A stretch of 64,000 bases of DNA from Bacillota bacterium. GTDB taxonomy: Bacteria > Bacillota > UBA4882 > UBA10575. Both the position numbers and the translations under genes were made by a program. This document shows positions 51,974 to 59,753 of the stretch, in pieces. Positions within the stretch are counted from its first letter, which is position 1, and every line of letters starts with the position of its first letter. The DNA is taken from positions 62,001 to 126,000 of the forward strand of contig DUOH01000044.1 in assembly GCA_012838955.1 (NCBI GenBank), written 5' to 3'. The notes below the pieces were generated by a model. The model searched no databases. It worked only from the letters and a program-made list of their open reading frames with translations, and had not been told where the DNA came from.

Positions 51974-54127
51974 ATGAAACGACGACAACTGATTCGTTTA
52001 TCCACAATCATCTTGGGCTTGATTTTAGTAATTATCACGGCGATCGCCAGCCCAGAATTAGGCGAAAGAGCTTTGTATATGCAGTACATGACCCTCCTTA
52101 CTTTGCAGGGTCACTATGAACCACTGGGGCTGGATGATGAATTCTCCGTGCGGGTTTTTGACCTATACATGAAGTATCTTGATTATAATAAGCGATTTTT
52201 TACAAAGCGTGATTATAACAAACTCAAAGCAGAACAAAGGAAGATTGATGATCAGATCAAAAACGGCGAAATTGATTTCTTTCTTCGAGCAATCAACCTC
52301 TTGGATCAAAGGATTACGGATGTGAAAAAAATTACCCAGGAGATTTTAGAAGAGCCTTTGGATTTTTCGGTTCAAGAAGCCCTGGAGCTCGATGTGGAGA
52401 AGAGGGATTACCCAAAAAACCAACACGAATTGCGGGACTTATGGCGGAAGATTGCAAAACACCAAGTTTTACTGGCTTACTATGATGAATGGAAGAACCA
52501 AAAAGCGGAGGATCAGTCTTTGCCTGCGGTAGGATCTTCCGTTCCTGATGAAAAGCTTTTGAAAGAGGCGAAAGAAAAGGTTAAAAAGAATATCACCGCC
52601 AGCCTTGACCGGATGTTGGAGGGGACCATAGAAGAAAAGTTCTATCTGTACCTGGATGCTATAGCCAATAGTTATGACCCGCATACGGAATACATTCCTC
52701 CACAGGAAAAGGATGATTATGACATTCATCTCTCCGGCGCTTTTTATGGAATCGGCGCTACTCTGCAAAAAGAAGGGGAAAACATTAAAGTGGTGGAGAT
52801 TATTCCCGGGGGACCATCATGGAAACAGAAGGAGCTTCAGGTTGGTGACCACATCCTCCAGGTGGCCCAGGAGAATGAGGAACCGGTGGATATCATCAAT
52901 ATGTCGCTGAACGATGCGGTTCGTTTGATCAGGGGAGAAAAAGGCACCACCGTCCGTTTGACTGTGAAAAAACCCGACGGTCAGATTACCGTCATCTCCA
53001 TAGTCCGGGATTTGGTTGTGTTAGAGGAGGCTTATGCCAAGTCCGCCATAGTCAAGAATGCCCAAAACCAGGAGCAATATGGTTATATCTATCTGCCCTC
53101 GTTTTACCATGACTTTCAGCGGACAGAAGGGCGTAGTTCCGCTCAGGATGTGAAGGATCAATTAAAGGAACTGAAAAAAGCAGGCGTATCCGGAGTCATC
53201 CTTGACTTGCGCAACAACACCGGAGGTTTGCTCTCGGATGCGGTGGAGATGGCCGGACACTTTCTACAGACCGGCCCCGTAGTACAGGTCAAAGAGAGAA
53301 ATGGAAAGATCAGGGTCTTACAGGATACCGACCCTGAAGTTACTTACGAAGGGCCGCTGGTTGTCCTGATCAACTCTTTCAGCGCCTCGGCTTCAGAAAT
53401 TTTAGCTGCGGCTTTACAAGACTATGGCCGTGCCGTAATTGTGGGTAGCGCACGTACTTTCGGCAAAGGCACGGTGCAAGTGGTCTATGTTAGCCTGGAT
53501 GACATCTTAGACTATATTTTTCCGGAGAAACAAGATTTAAAACCCTTAGGATATATTAAATATACTATAGAAAAGTTTTACCGGATCACAGGAGGTTCTA
53601 CCCAATTGAAAGGGGTTGAACCGGACATTATCCTACCCGATCTCTACAGCTACCTGGATTACGGAGAAAAAGCCACGGATTATCCATTACCTTGGGATGA
53701 AATCCAGACTCTACCTTTTGAAAAATGGCATAATCAGCTGTCAGTGGCTGATTTGAAAAAATTAACCGCCAATAGTGGACAGCGGGTAGCGCAGAATCAA
53801 GGATTTCAGTTAGTTAACAAGAATATCCAACGCGTTCTGGCTGAAAAACAGTCGAGCGCTCAGTCCTTGAAGTTCGAGACTTTTCTGGATCAAAGAGAGG
53901 TAGAAGAAGCGGAAAAAAGCGCCTTCGAGAATCTGAAGACGCAAGAATCAGAGTATCTTTTTACAGCTATGAATAGAATGGTTGATGTAGGGCATGGAGC
54001 AGAAGGAGACGAGGTCTTTCAGGCAAATGCCGAATGGATAAAGGCTTTAAGTGAAGATTTCTATCTGGTAGAGGCTATAAATATTCTTCAGGATCTGATC
54101 GCCATACAAGCCGCAGATGCTCTATAG
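51974..54127 (+). CDS. Tail-specific protease of the Prc (S41/PDZ) type
   Basis: The 717-aa protein has a signal anchor (STIILGLILVIITAIA), a long N-terminal helical domain (about 30-230), a PDZ domain around GIGATLQKEGENIKVVEI, and an S41 protease domain with FSASASE (469-475, catalytic Ser) and TFGKGT (K498). A C-terminal helical domain follows (DUF3340-like). Bacillus CtpA/CtpB are only about 460-480 aa; this size and SDPHTEY-like block fit Prc of Gram-negative bacteria, which degrades proteins by their C-termini at the envelope. It overlaps the end of pflA on the other strand by 40 nt. Confidence 0.9.
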   Translation: MKRRQLIRLSTIILGLILVIITAIASPELGERALYMQYMTLLTLQGHYEPLGLDDEFSVRVFDLYMKYLDYNKRFFTKRDYNKLKAEQRKIDDQIKNGEIDFFLRAINLLDQRITDVKKITQEILEEPLDFSVQEALELDVEKRDYPKNQHELRDLWRKIAKHQVLLAYYDEWKNQKAEDQSLPAVGSSVPDEKLLKEAKEKVKKNITASLDRMLEGTIEEKFYLYLDAIANSYDPHTEYIPPQEKDDYDIHLSGAFYGIGATLQKEGENIKVVEIIPGGPSWKQKELQVGDHILQVAQENEEPVDIINMSLNDAVRLIRGEKGTTVRLTVKKPDGQITVISIVRDLVVLEEAYAKSAIVKNAQNQEQYGYIYLPSFYHDFQRTEGRSSAQDVKDQLKELKKAGVSGVILDLRNNTGGLLSDAVEMAGHFLQTGPVVQVKERNGKIRVLQDTDPEVTYEGPLVVLINSFSASASEILAAALQDYGRAVIVGSARTFGKGTVQVVYVSLDDILDYIFPEKQDLKPLGYIKYTIEKFYRITGGSTQLKGVEPDIILPDLYSYLDYGEKATDYPLPWDEIQTLPFEKWHNQLSVADLKKLTANSGQRVAQNQGFQLVNKNIQRVLAEKQSSAQSLKFETFLDQREVEEAEKSAFENLKTQESEYLFTAMNRMVDVGHGAEGDEVFQANAEWIKALSEDFYLVEAINILQDLIAIQAADAL

Positions 54128-54837
54128 GCTTTCATCTGCGCATATACTATTCTCTCCGCTTCTTTTATGTCTTCTTCAGTGACCACCGGCTTCTGATCCT
54201 GAGTGAAGCGGAACTCCCAACCCAGGTCCGCCCATTTATTCTCGGCCAGACCGTTAAAGGGTAGGATCTCGATTTTTTGCAGGTTGGGCAGTTCCGCCGC
54301 GAGGTTCCCCAAGGCTTTCAAAGCTTCCGGCTGATCAGTCCAACCGTTGATTAAGACATACCGGAGCCATACCGGAACCGTCAACCCGGCTAAGAAGCGC
54401 AAGTTTTCCAAGACCGGTTCGAGCTTGATTCCGGTGATTCTTTCCTGGTGGAGGGGATGTTTGATGGAGAACATTACTAAATCGACTTCTTTAACTACCC
54501 GCGCGAAGTCCATCCTTGACCCATAGCCGGAGGTGTCTAGCGCCACATGCCAACCTTCCGCTCGCGCTTTCTTTCCTATTTCCACCGCAAATTCCACTTG
54601 TGCCAGCGGTTCCCCGCCGCTCAATGTCAAGCCCGGAGGCGACGGTAGAAAAGGACGAAATCGGTCCACCCGGCGCATTAAGTCAGTGACGCTAATCTCT
54701 TCTCCACCAAAGAAATTCCAAGAGTCCGGGTTATGACAGAAGATACAACCCACCGGGCACCCTTGGAAAAAAACCACCGTGCGGGCGCCCGGACCGTCGA
54801 CCGTACTGAAACTATAGATGGACTGGATACGCCCCAT
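54088..54837 (-). CDS. pflA: Pyruvate formate-lyase activating enzyme (radical SAM)
   Basis: PflA installs the glycyl radical on PFL, using SAM and a 4Fe-4S cluster. The cluster motif is C27-x3-C31-x2-C34 (GCPVGCIFCHN); FSTVDGPGARTVVF precedes it, and LSGGEPL binds SAM. ATG at 54837 (249 aa) follows AAGGAG by 8 nt; a longer reading extends into pflB. It sits 19 nt downstream of pflB, so both come under the ZTP riboswitch. The 3' end overlaps the end of the Prc-type gene. Confidence 0.95.
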   Translation of the reverse strand: MGRIQSIYSFSTVDGPGARTVVFFQGCPVGCIFCHNPDSWNFFGGEEISVTDLMRRVDRFRPFLPSPPGLTLSGGEPLAQVEFAVEIGKKARAEGWHVALDTSGYGSRMDFARVVKEVDLVMFSIKHPLHQERITGIKLEPVLENLRFLAGLTVPVWLRYVLINGWTDQPEALKALGNLAAELPNLQKIEILPFNGLAENKWADLGWEFRFTQDQKPVVTEEDIKEAERIVYAQMKAYRASAACMAIRS

Positions 54838-54856
54838 TTGCCTTACTCCTTTTTCT

Positions 54857-57076
54857 TTACATGCGTTCATGAATCGTCCGCTCAATTACTTCCTGTTGTT
54901 GTTCTTTGCTTAACTTGGTGAAGTGCACCGCATAGCCGGATACACGAATAGTCAGATTTGGATATAACTCGGGGCGCTTCATAGCGTCAATCAATGTCTC
55001 CCTGCTGTAAACATTGATATTGACGTGATGGCCGTGGGCTCCAAAGTATCCGTCCAGTAGGCGGCTGAGGTTTTTCACTCGTTCGTCTGTGTTCTCTCCT
55101 AAAGCCCGCGGGGTAATGGAGAAGGTATAAGAAATTCCATCCCTGCAGATTTCATAGGGTAGTTTGGCCACAGAGCGCATAGACGCGATGACTCCATTTT
55201 TTTCCCGGCCATGCATGGGGTTGGCGCCCGGAGCAAACGGTTTTCCTGCTTGGCGGCCGTCCGGGGTCGCGCCGGTCTTCTTTCCGTATACCACATTTGA
55301 GGTTATTGTTAGGATCGAGAGAGTAGGCACGGCATTTCTATAGATGGGCTGTTTGGCCAGGGAGGCGGAGAAGTGTCTGAGCACTTTAACAGCTAGCCCG
55401 TCCACGCGATCATCGTCATTGCCAAAGCACGGGAAGGCGCCCTCAATTTCAAAACTCTCGGCTATTCCCTGTTCATTTCGGATCGGCTTTACCCGGGCAT
55501 AGCGAATTGCGCTTAAAGAATCGGCTACTACGGATAGGCCGGCTACCCCAAAAGCCATATGCCGATGGGGATTGGAATCAATCAAGGCCATCTGGGCGCG
55601 TTCATAATTGTATTTATCATGCATGTAGTGGATACAGTTCATGGTGCGGCTGTATAAAACCGACAGCCAGGTTAAGACTTTTTCGTAGTTGTTCCATACT
55701 TGATCCCATTCCAAGTATTCTCCGTCCAGTTTGGGAAGGTCCAGAACTTGTTCTCCGGTTTTCTCGTCTTTTCCTTGATTAATCGCTAAGAGTAAAGCTT
55801 TGGCCAGGTTGACCCGGGCTCCGAAGAATTGCATATCATGACCGGTCCGGGTAGCTGAAACGCAGCAAGAGATGGCATAGTCGTCTCCGAAGATTGGACG
55901 CATCAGTTCATCGTTCTCAAATTGCAGAGCGGAAGTTTCAATGGCCAACTCTACGCTGAAATCCCGGAAAGCTTGAGGCAGCCGCGGGCTCCAGAGAATG
56001 GTCAGGTTCGGTTCTGGAGATGGCCCCAGATTCCGAAGAGTCTGTAACCACCGGTAATCGGTTTTAGTCACCAACGGGCGCCCGTCTTCCCCCATCCCGC
56101 CTAAGGCCTCTGTGGCCCAGACTGGATCACCGGCGAAGAGTTCATCATACTCCGGAGTGCGCAGATGCCTGATTAACCTAATCTTAATTGCTAATTGATC
56201 GATTAATTCCTGGGCGAATTCCTCAGTGATCTTCCCTTCCGCCAGATCCCGTTGAATATAAATATCCAAAAACGGACTGGTATGTCCGAGGGACATGGCC
56301 GCTCCGTTCTGTTCCTTCAATCCCGCAAGATAAGCAAGGTATAACCATTGTACTGCTTCATGGGCGGAAGCGGCCGGACGGGAAAGATCGCAACCGTAGG
56401 ATTGACCCATTTCAACCATGCGTTCCAAAGCACGAATCTGGTCGGCGATGTCTTCCCGTAGATGGATGGTAGTGTCATCCACATTATCCAAGGAATATAA
56501 ATCTTTTCTTTTTTCTTCAATCAGATAATTAATGCCATAGAGGGGAACTCTACGATAATCTCCGATTAGGCGTCCGCGTCCATAAGCATCAGGTAACCCG
56601 GTAATCAGTCCCAGGTGTCTTGCTTGTCTCATCGCCGGAGTATAAATCCGGAAGATGGCCTCATTCTGTGTCCGGCGGTATCTGGTGAAAATCTTTTTCA
56701 TGCCGGGATCAGGTTCCACGCCCCTGGCTTGACAGGCGGCTTCCACCATCCGCCAGCCACCCCACGGGTTCACCATCCGTTTTAATGGTTTGTCGGTTTG
56801 TAGCCCAACAATTAATTCCCTGTTTTGGTCGATGTAGCCCGGACCCCAGGCTGTGATGCCTGCCACTCGCTTGGTATCAATCTCCAATACGCCGTTGGCT
56901 TTTCGCTCTTCCTCCATCAACGCTTGGCATTTATCCCAGAGACCTTTGGTACGCTCTGCAGGACCTGATAGAAAGGTGGGAACATCATAATAAGGCTCGT
57001 AATTTTCCCGGACAAAATCTGAGACATCAATACGCTGTCGCCAAGCAGTCCCCTTAAAGGAACGCCATGGATCCAT
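54857..57076 (-). CDS. pflB: Pyruvate formate-lyase
   Basis: PflB cleaves pyruvate with CoA into acetyl-CoA and formate, the core fermentation and one-carbon step in anaerobes. The catalytic pair C404-C405 (AISCCVSA) and the radical glycine G714 in RVSGYAV are intact. The 739-aa length is normal. ATG at 57076 is preferred (AAGGG about 10 nt upstream); an earlier start at 57106 lacks a site. The leader carries a ZTP riboswitch with its terminator, so formate production is coupled to folate one-carbon status. Confidence 0.96.
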   Translation of the reverse strand: MDPWRSFKGTAWRQRIDVSDFVRENYEPYYDVPTFLSGPAERTKGLWDKCQALMEEERKANGVLEIDTKRVAGITAWGPGYIDQNRELIVGLQTDKPLKRMVNPWGGWRMVEAACQARGVEPDPGMKKIFTRYRRTQNEAIFRIYTPAMRQARHLGLITGLPDAYGRGRLIGDYRRVPLYGINYLIEEKRKDLYSLDNVDDTTIHLREDIADQIRALERMVEMGQSYGCDLSRPAASAHEAVQWLYLAYLAGLKEQNGAAMSLGHTSPFLDIYIQRDLAEGKITEEFAQELIDQLAIKIRLIRHLRTPEYDELFAGDPVWATEALGGMGEDGRPLVTKTDYRWLQTLRNLGPSPEPNLTILWSPRLPQAFRDFSVELAIETSALQFENDELMRPIFGDDYAISCCVSATRTGHDMQFFGARVNLAKALLLAINQGKDEKTGEQVLDLPKLDGEYLEWDQVWNNYEKVLTWLSVLYSRTMNCIHYMHDKYNYERAQMALIDSNPHRHMAFGVAGLSVVADSLSAIRYARVKPIRNEQGIAESFEIEGAFPCFGNDDDRVDGLAVKVLRHFSASLAKQPIYRNAVPTLSILTITSNVVYGKKTGATPDGRQAGKPFAPGANPMHGREKNGVIASMRSVAKLPYEICRDGISYTFSITPRALGENTDERVKNLSRLLDGYFGAHGHHVNINVYSRETLIDAMKRPELYPNLTIRVSGYAVHFTKLSKEQQQEVIERTIHERM

Positions 57077-57107
57077 ATTCACCAATCCCTTCATCATTAG
57101 TGACAAT

Positions 57108-57146
57108 AAAAAAACCGTCTGGACAATTTTATTTTGCCCAGGCGGT
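57108..57146 (-). terminator. ZTP-riboswitch terminator in the pflBA leader
   Basis: On the minus strand ACCGCCTGGGCAA pairs with TTGTCCAGACGGT (one C-A mismatch, one G-U), followed by T7. The 5' arm is the conserved CCGCCTGGGC of the ZTP aptamer, so aptamer folding and terminator folding exclude each other. Confidence 0.88.
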
Positions 57147-57207
57147 CGACATTTACTTATCCGTACTCCATCGTGGTTACGCCCACATATCCGCCAGTCA
57201 TACGGAT
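57136..57207 (-). promoter_or_regulatory. ZTP (pfl-motif) riboswitch controlling pflBA
   Basis: On the minus strand the outer stem is ATCCGTA (57201-57207) with TACGGAT (57159-57165). Inside are TGACTGGCG, the hairpin GTGGG-CGTA-ACCAC and GATGGAGTACGG. After the linker comes CCGCCTGGGCA. These are the conserved elements of the ZTP/ZMP riboswitch. ZTP accumulates when 10-formyl-tetrahydrofolate is short; binding should free the operon from termination. The gene family it regulates here (PFL) makes formate for that folate pool. Confidence 0.92.
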
Positions 57208-57320
57208 GCTTTTATTTTAAAAGCAAATAGTGGTAGAGTCAAGATCTTTTTAAAGGACTTATAAAGTAGCTGAGGAATTGAGAATAAATCACCTCTTTGA
57301 GGATGAGGGGGGAAGTCCTA

Positions 57321-57839
57321 TTGGAGGAGTATACGTGTTATTACAAAAGCCCCCTTGGGGTTTTGGCCATTACCGGAACTGCCGACGGGGTCAGCACCAT
57401 CCGATATGTTCATCACTTTTGTCCGGGAGAGCTGATCACTTCTGAGTTTGGCCGCAGGTTCAGAGCAGATAAATTAGACCTACTGCCCTCACCAGTGTAT
57501 ACCTGTCTGGTTGAACTTGACCGGTATTTTGCTGGAGAATTGAAGGAATTTTCAGTGAAGATTCTACCGGCTGGAACGGAATTTCAGAAAAAAGTCTGGC
57601 GGGCGGTGCAGGAGATCCCTTATGGATGTACTGTCTCTTACGAAGAAATCGCGCGCATGATTGAGAACCCCAAAGCCACTAGAGCAGTAGGTAACGCCAA
57701 TCATCGAAATAAGCTTCCCCTGCTTATTCCGTGCCATCGCGTAATTGGAAAAAACCGGCGCCTAACCGGATATAACGGAGGCTTATGGAGGAAAGAATGG
57801 CTTTTGGCCCATGAAAAAACTCACAAAGACCGCAACTGA
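57321..57839 (+). CDS. ogt: Methylated-DNA--protein-cysteine methyltransferase
   Basis: The protein of about 172 aa removes methyl groups from O6-methylguanine onto its own Cys. The acceptor motif IPCHRVIG, YEEIARMI (helix-turn-helix) and GNANHRNKLPLLIPCHR are visible, as is the YNGGLWRKEWLL end. TTG at 57321 follows GGGGGG by 8 nt; the ATG at 57303 has a weaker site. It is divergent from pflB and converges with the small gene at 57840. Confidence 0.9.
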   Translation: MEEYTCYYKSPLGVLAITGTADGVSTIRYVHHFCPGELITSEFGRRFRADKLDLLPSPVYTCLVELDRYFAGELKEFSVKILPAGTEFQKKVWRAVQEIPYGCTVSYEEIARMIENPKATRAVGNANHRNKLPLLIPCHRVIGKNRRLTGYNGGLWRKEWLLAHEKTHKDRN

Positions 57840-58067
57840 CTAATTGACTTTGTCTGTAGAAAGCTTCGCGTTAAAATCTCCAATCTGTAATGTTCTGCGC
57901 CAGCATTCATTGTAAAGCAGATCCGGATCTACTTCCGGAAAAAGTCTCTTGGCGCTTAAATATAGAAGCAGGGCGGCTGTTCGAAATCTCCCGGCGGACA
58001 AATGTTTTTGAAATTGTTCATAGTCATCCTGCCGAAAAAAGATGGTCTTTCTCAAACTAAAAGCCAC
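57840..58067 (-). CDS. Small hypothetical protein (75 aa)
   Basis: I do not recognise this protein. It starts AFSLRKTIFFRQDDYEQF, which has the look of a CopG- or Arc-like N-terminal strand, followed by helices (RFRTAALLLYLSAKRLF). GTG at 58067 follows AAGGAG by 8 nt. A palindrome lies in its upstream region. A DNA-binding or antitoxin-like role is possible but unsupported. Confidence 0.55.
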   Translation of the reverse strand: MAFSLRKTIFFRQDDYEQFQKHLSAGRFRTAALLLYLSAKRLFPEVDPDLLYNECWRRTLQIGDFNAKLSTDKVN

Positions 58068-58124
58068 ATCAACCACTCCTTATTACTTAAATAATAGAAC
58101 TATAAAAATAGTATATTTATCTTC

Positions 58125-58142
58125 GTAGTAATTTATTACTAC
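58125..58142. repeat. Operator-like palindrome upstream of the small gene
   Basis: GTAGTAA (58125-58131) and TTACTAC (58136-58142) surround TTTA, in an AT-rich stretch about 60 nt upstream of the 75-aa gene. The rest of 58068-58341 is AT-rich with no further feature. Confidence 0.6.
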
Positions 58143-58341
58143 CTACTATAATTAATTATGACAAAATATGGAGCCAATGATCATTTCAATGTTCATTCAA
58201 TGACCACGACCACAGACAAGACATACAAACAGAAGAAGGAGTTTTCCCATTTATGACTAATTCTTTTTTTGGAAGATATCTTTCTCTCGCACACTTTCTC
58301 CAAAAAGAAAAGGGCCAGGCCCCGGTCTTGGGTGGTGAAAA

Positions 58342-58620
58342 ATGCTTACCAGAAAAAATGAGGCGACCAAAGTCAATCGGGTTACTGTAAAGATTATGGG
58401 GGAAGATTATACCATTATCGGTCCTGATGCACCCGATTATATCCGAAGCATGGTTCAGCTCTTCGAAGCACAGGTTAGGCAGGTACAAGAAGCACACGGT
58501 GAGGCAAAGCTGTCCAAGACGCAACTGGCTGTACTGGTGGCTTTACAAATGACCGATAAATATCAGAAATTAAGTATGGAACATGAGAAAATGGTAAAAT
58601 TAATACAGGAAGCAAAATAA
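58342..58620 (+). CDS. zapA: Cell division protein ZapA
   Basis: The 92-aa protein carries the ZapA pattern: VTVKIMGEDYTIIGPDAPDYI and a long helix ending AVLVALQMTDKYQKL. ZapA stabilises the FtsZ ring. GGTGG precedes the ATG. Its neighbours (CvpA-type, U32 peptidase) are common companions of zapA in clostridia. Confidence 0.92.
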   Translation: MLTRKNEATKVNRVTVKIMGEDYTIIGPDAPDYIRSMVQLFEAQVRQVQEAHGEAKLSKTQLAVLVALQMTDKYQKLSMEHEKMVKLIQEAK

Positions 58621-58703
58621 TGGCATTAAGCAATAGATCTGAATCTGCGTGAATTGGTCTTCCGCACGCGCGGATGAGTTTTCCTACCCATGAGGAGGGA
58701 AAA

Positions 58704-59708
58704 ATGAACTTCAATGGATTGGATTGGGCCATCGTCGGCACAGTGATTTTTTGTATTTATCGCGGATATATCAGCGGTTTTGTCCAACAAATCTTTGGAT
58801 TCTTCGGAACGATCTTCGCCCTAATTATGGCTTTTCATTTTTACAATGATTTAGGTTATGTCTTCTCCGGATGGCTGAATATCTCAGAAAGCCTTGGTAA
58901 TATAATAAGTTTTATCTTAATCGCCGTCGGAGTCAGTGGAATAATGGGTTTTTTGGGCATGAAGTGGCGGGAACATACGGAGACTTCTACGATTTCAGTG
59001 GTTGACGGAATAGCAGGGGCAATTTTCGGCGGGGTTAAGGTCTTACTGATCTGGGTGATGATCTTGTTATTAATCTCTGCACTGCCTTGGGAGTTTCTAC
59101 ATGATTTTATATATGATTCACAATTGGCCGAAGATGTATTAAAACTGGCGCCGGTCTTTTTTTTCCTTCAGGAACAAGCGCTTCCCACAAATGTGCCGCG
59201 CCTTTTCCTTTCCCCTGAAGGACTTCAATTGCGAAAAATCAAATACGAAGACCTGGACCTGTCTACTTGCATCGCCTGTGGGGGAGTCGTAAAGTATCAA
59301 GGGCTGGTCAGAAAAGGTCTTTTTTATTTTCCCCGGTTTGCTTGTATGGGGTGTGGCAGGGTGAGTGATGGCTGCCAAACCTTCGAAGGTTACCATCTCT
59401 TCTACCGCCGTTGTCCGTGGGAGGGCCGCACTTCCCACCGGGGTACAAATTGTCAGGTGTGGCCGAATCCAGCTCCAGCCTTTCCCATCATTCCTTGCCC
59501 GGTCTGTGGGAAATATGGTTCCGAAGAACACCCGCCAATTTTACCAGGGGAATACAGTGAAGACTATGAGAATGTCTATGATGAATACTTTGAATTAGTC
59601 CCCCAGCCCATGCAGGAACTTTTTCATGATTATTCCGAACTAGACCTTCAAATAATACGAGACCTTTATCAGCACGGGGGCCAATTAATAGAAGACAAGA
59701 ATCGGTGA
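58704..59708 (+). CDS. CvpA-family membrane protein fused to a Cys-rich, zinc-ribbon-like domain
   Basis: The first about 130 aa form four helices of the CvpA family (LDWAIVGTVIFCIYRGYISGF and DGIAGAIFGGVKVL). Then comes an about 200-aa extension with nine cysteines: C189/C192, C214/C217, C224, C237, C250, C265/C268, suggesting at least two zinc ribbons (CIACGG, CMGCGR, CPVCGK). CvpA proteins normally end after the helices. ATG at 58704 follows GAGGAGGG; an earlier ATG at 58674 has no site. It is 83 nt after zapA, so likely cotranscribed. Confidence 0.85.
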   Translation: MNFNGLDWAIVGTVIFCIYRGYISGFVQQIFGFFGTIFALIMAFHFYNDLGYVFSGWLNISESLGNIISFILIAVGVSGIMGFLGMKWREHTETSTISVVDGIAGAIFGGVKVLLIWVMILLLISALPWEFLHDFIYDSQLAEDVLKLAPVFFFLQEQALPTNVPRLFLSPEGLQLRKIKYEDLDLSTCIACGGVVKYQGLVRKGLFYFPRFACMGCGRVSDGCQTFEGYHLFYRRCPWEGRTSHRGTNCQVWPNPAPAFPIIPCPVCGKYGSEEHPPILPGEYSEDYENVYDEYFELVPQPMQELFHDYSELDLQIIRDLYQHGGQLIEDKNR

Positions 59709-59712
59709 ATTC

Positions 59713-59743
59713 AAATTCAGGAGGAATAAAATTCAGGAGGAAT
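59713..59743 (+). repeat. Duplicated Shine-Dalgarno region
   Basis: AAATTCAGGAGGAAT occurs twice in tandem (59713-59727 and 59729-59743), so two GGAGG sites precede the U32 peptidase start at 59754. The second is 13 nt from the ATG. Confidence 0.9.
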
Positions 59744-59753
59744 TAGTAATCTG

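Noticed and set aside
57067-57264. A plus-strand 65-codon frame in the pflB leader
   Set aside because: It is the reverse strand of the ZTP riboswitch and its terminator; the RNA structure explains the sequence.
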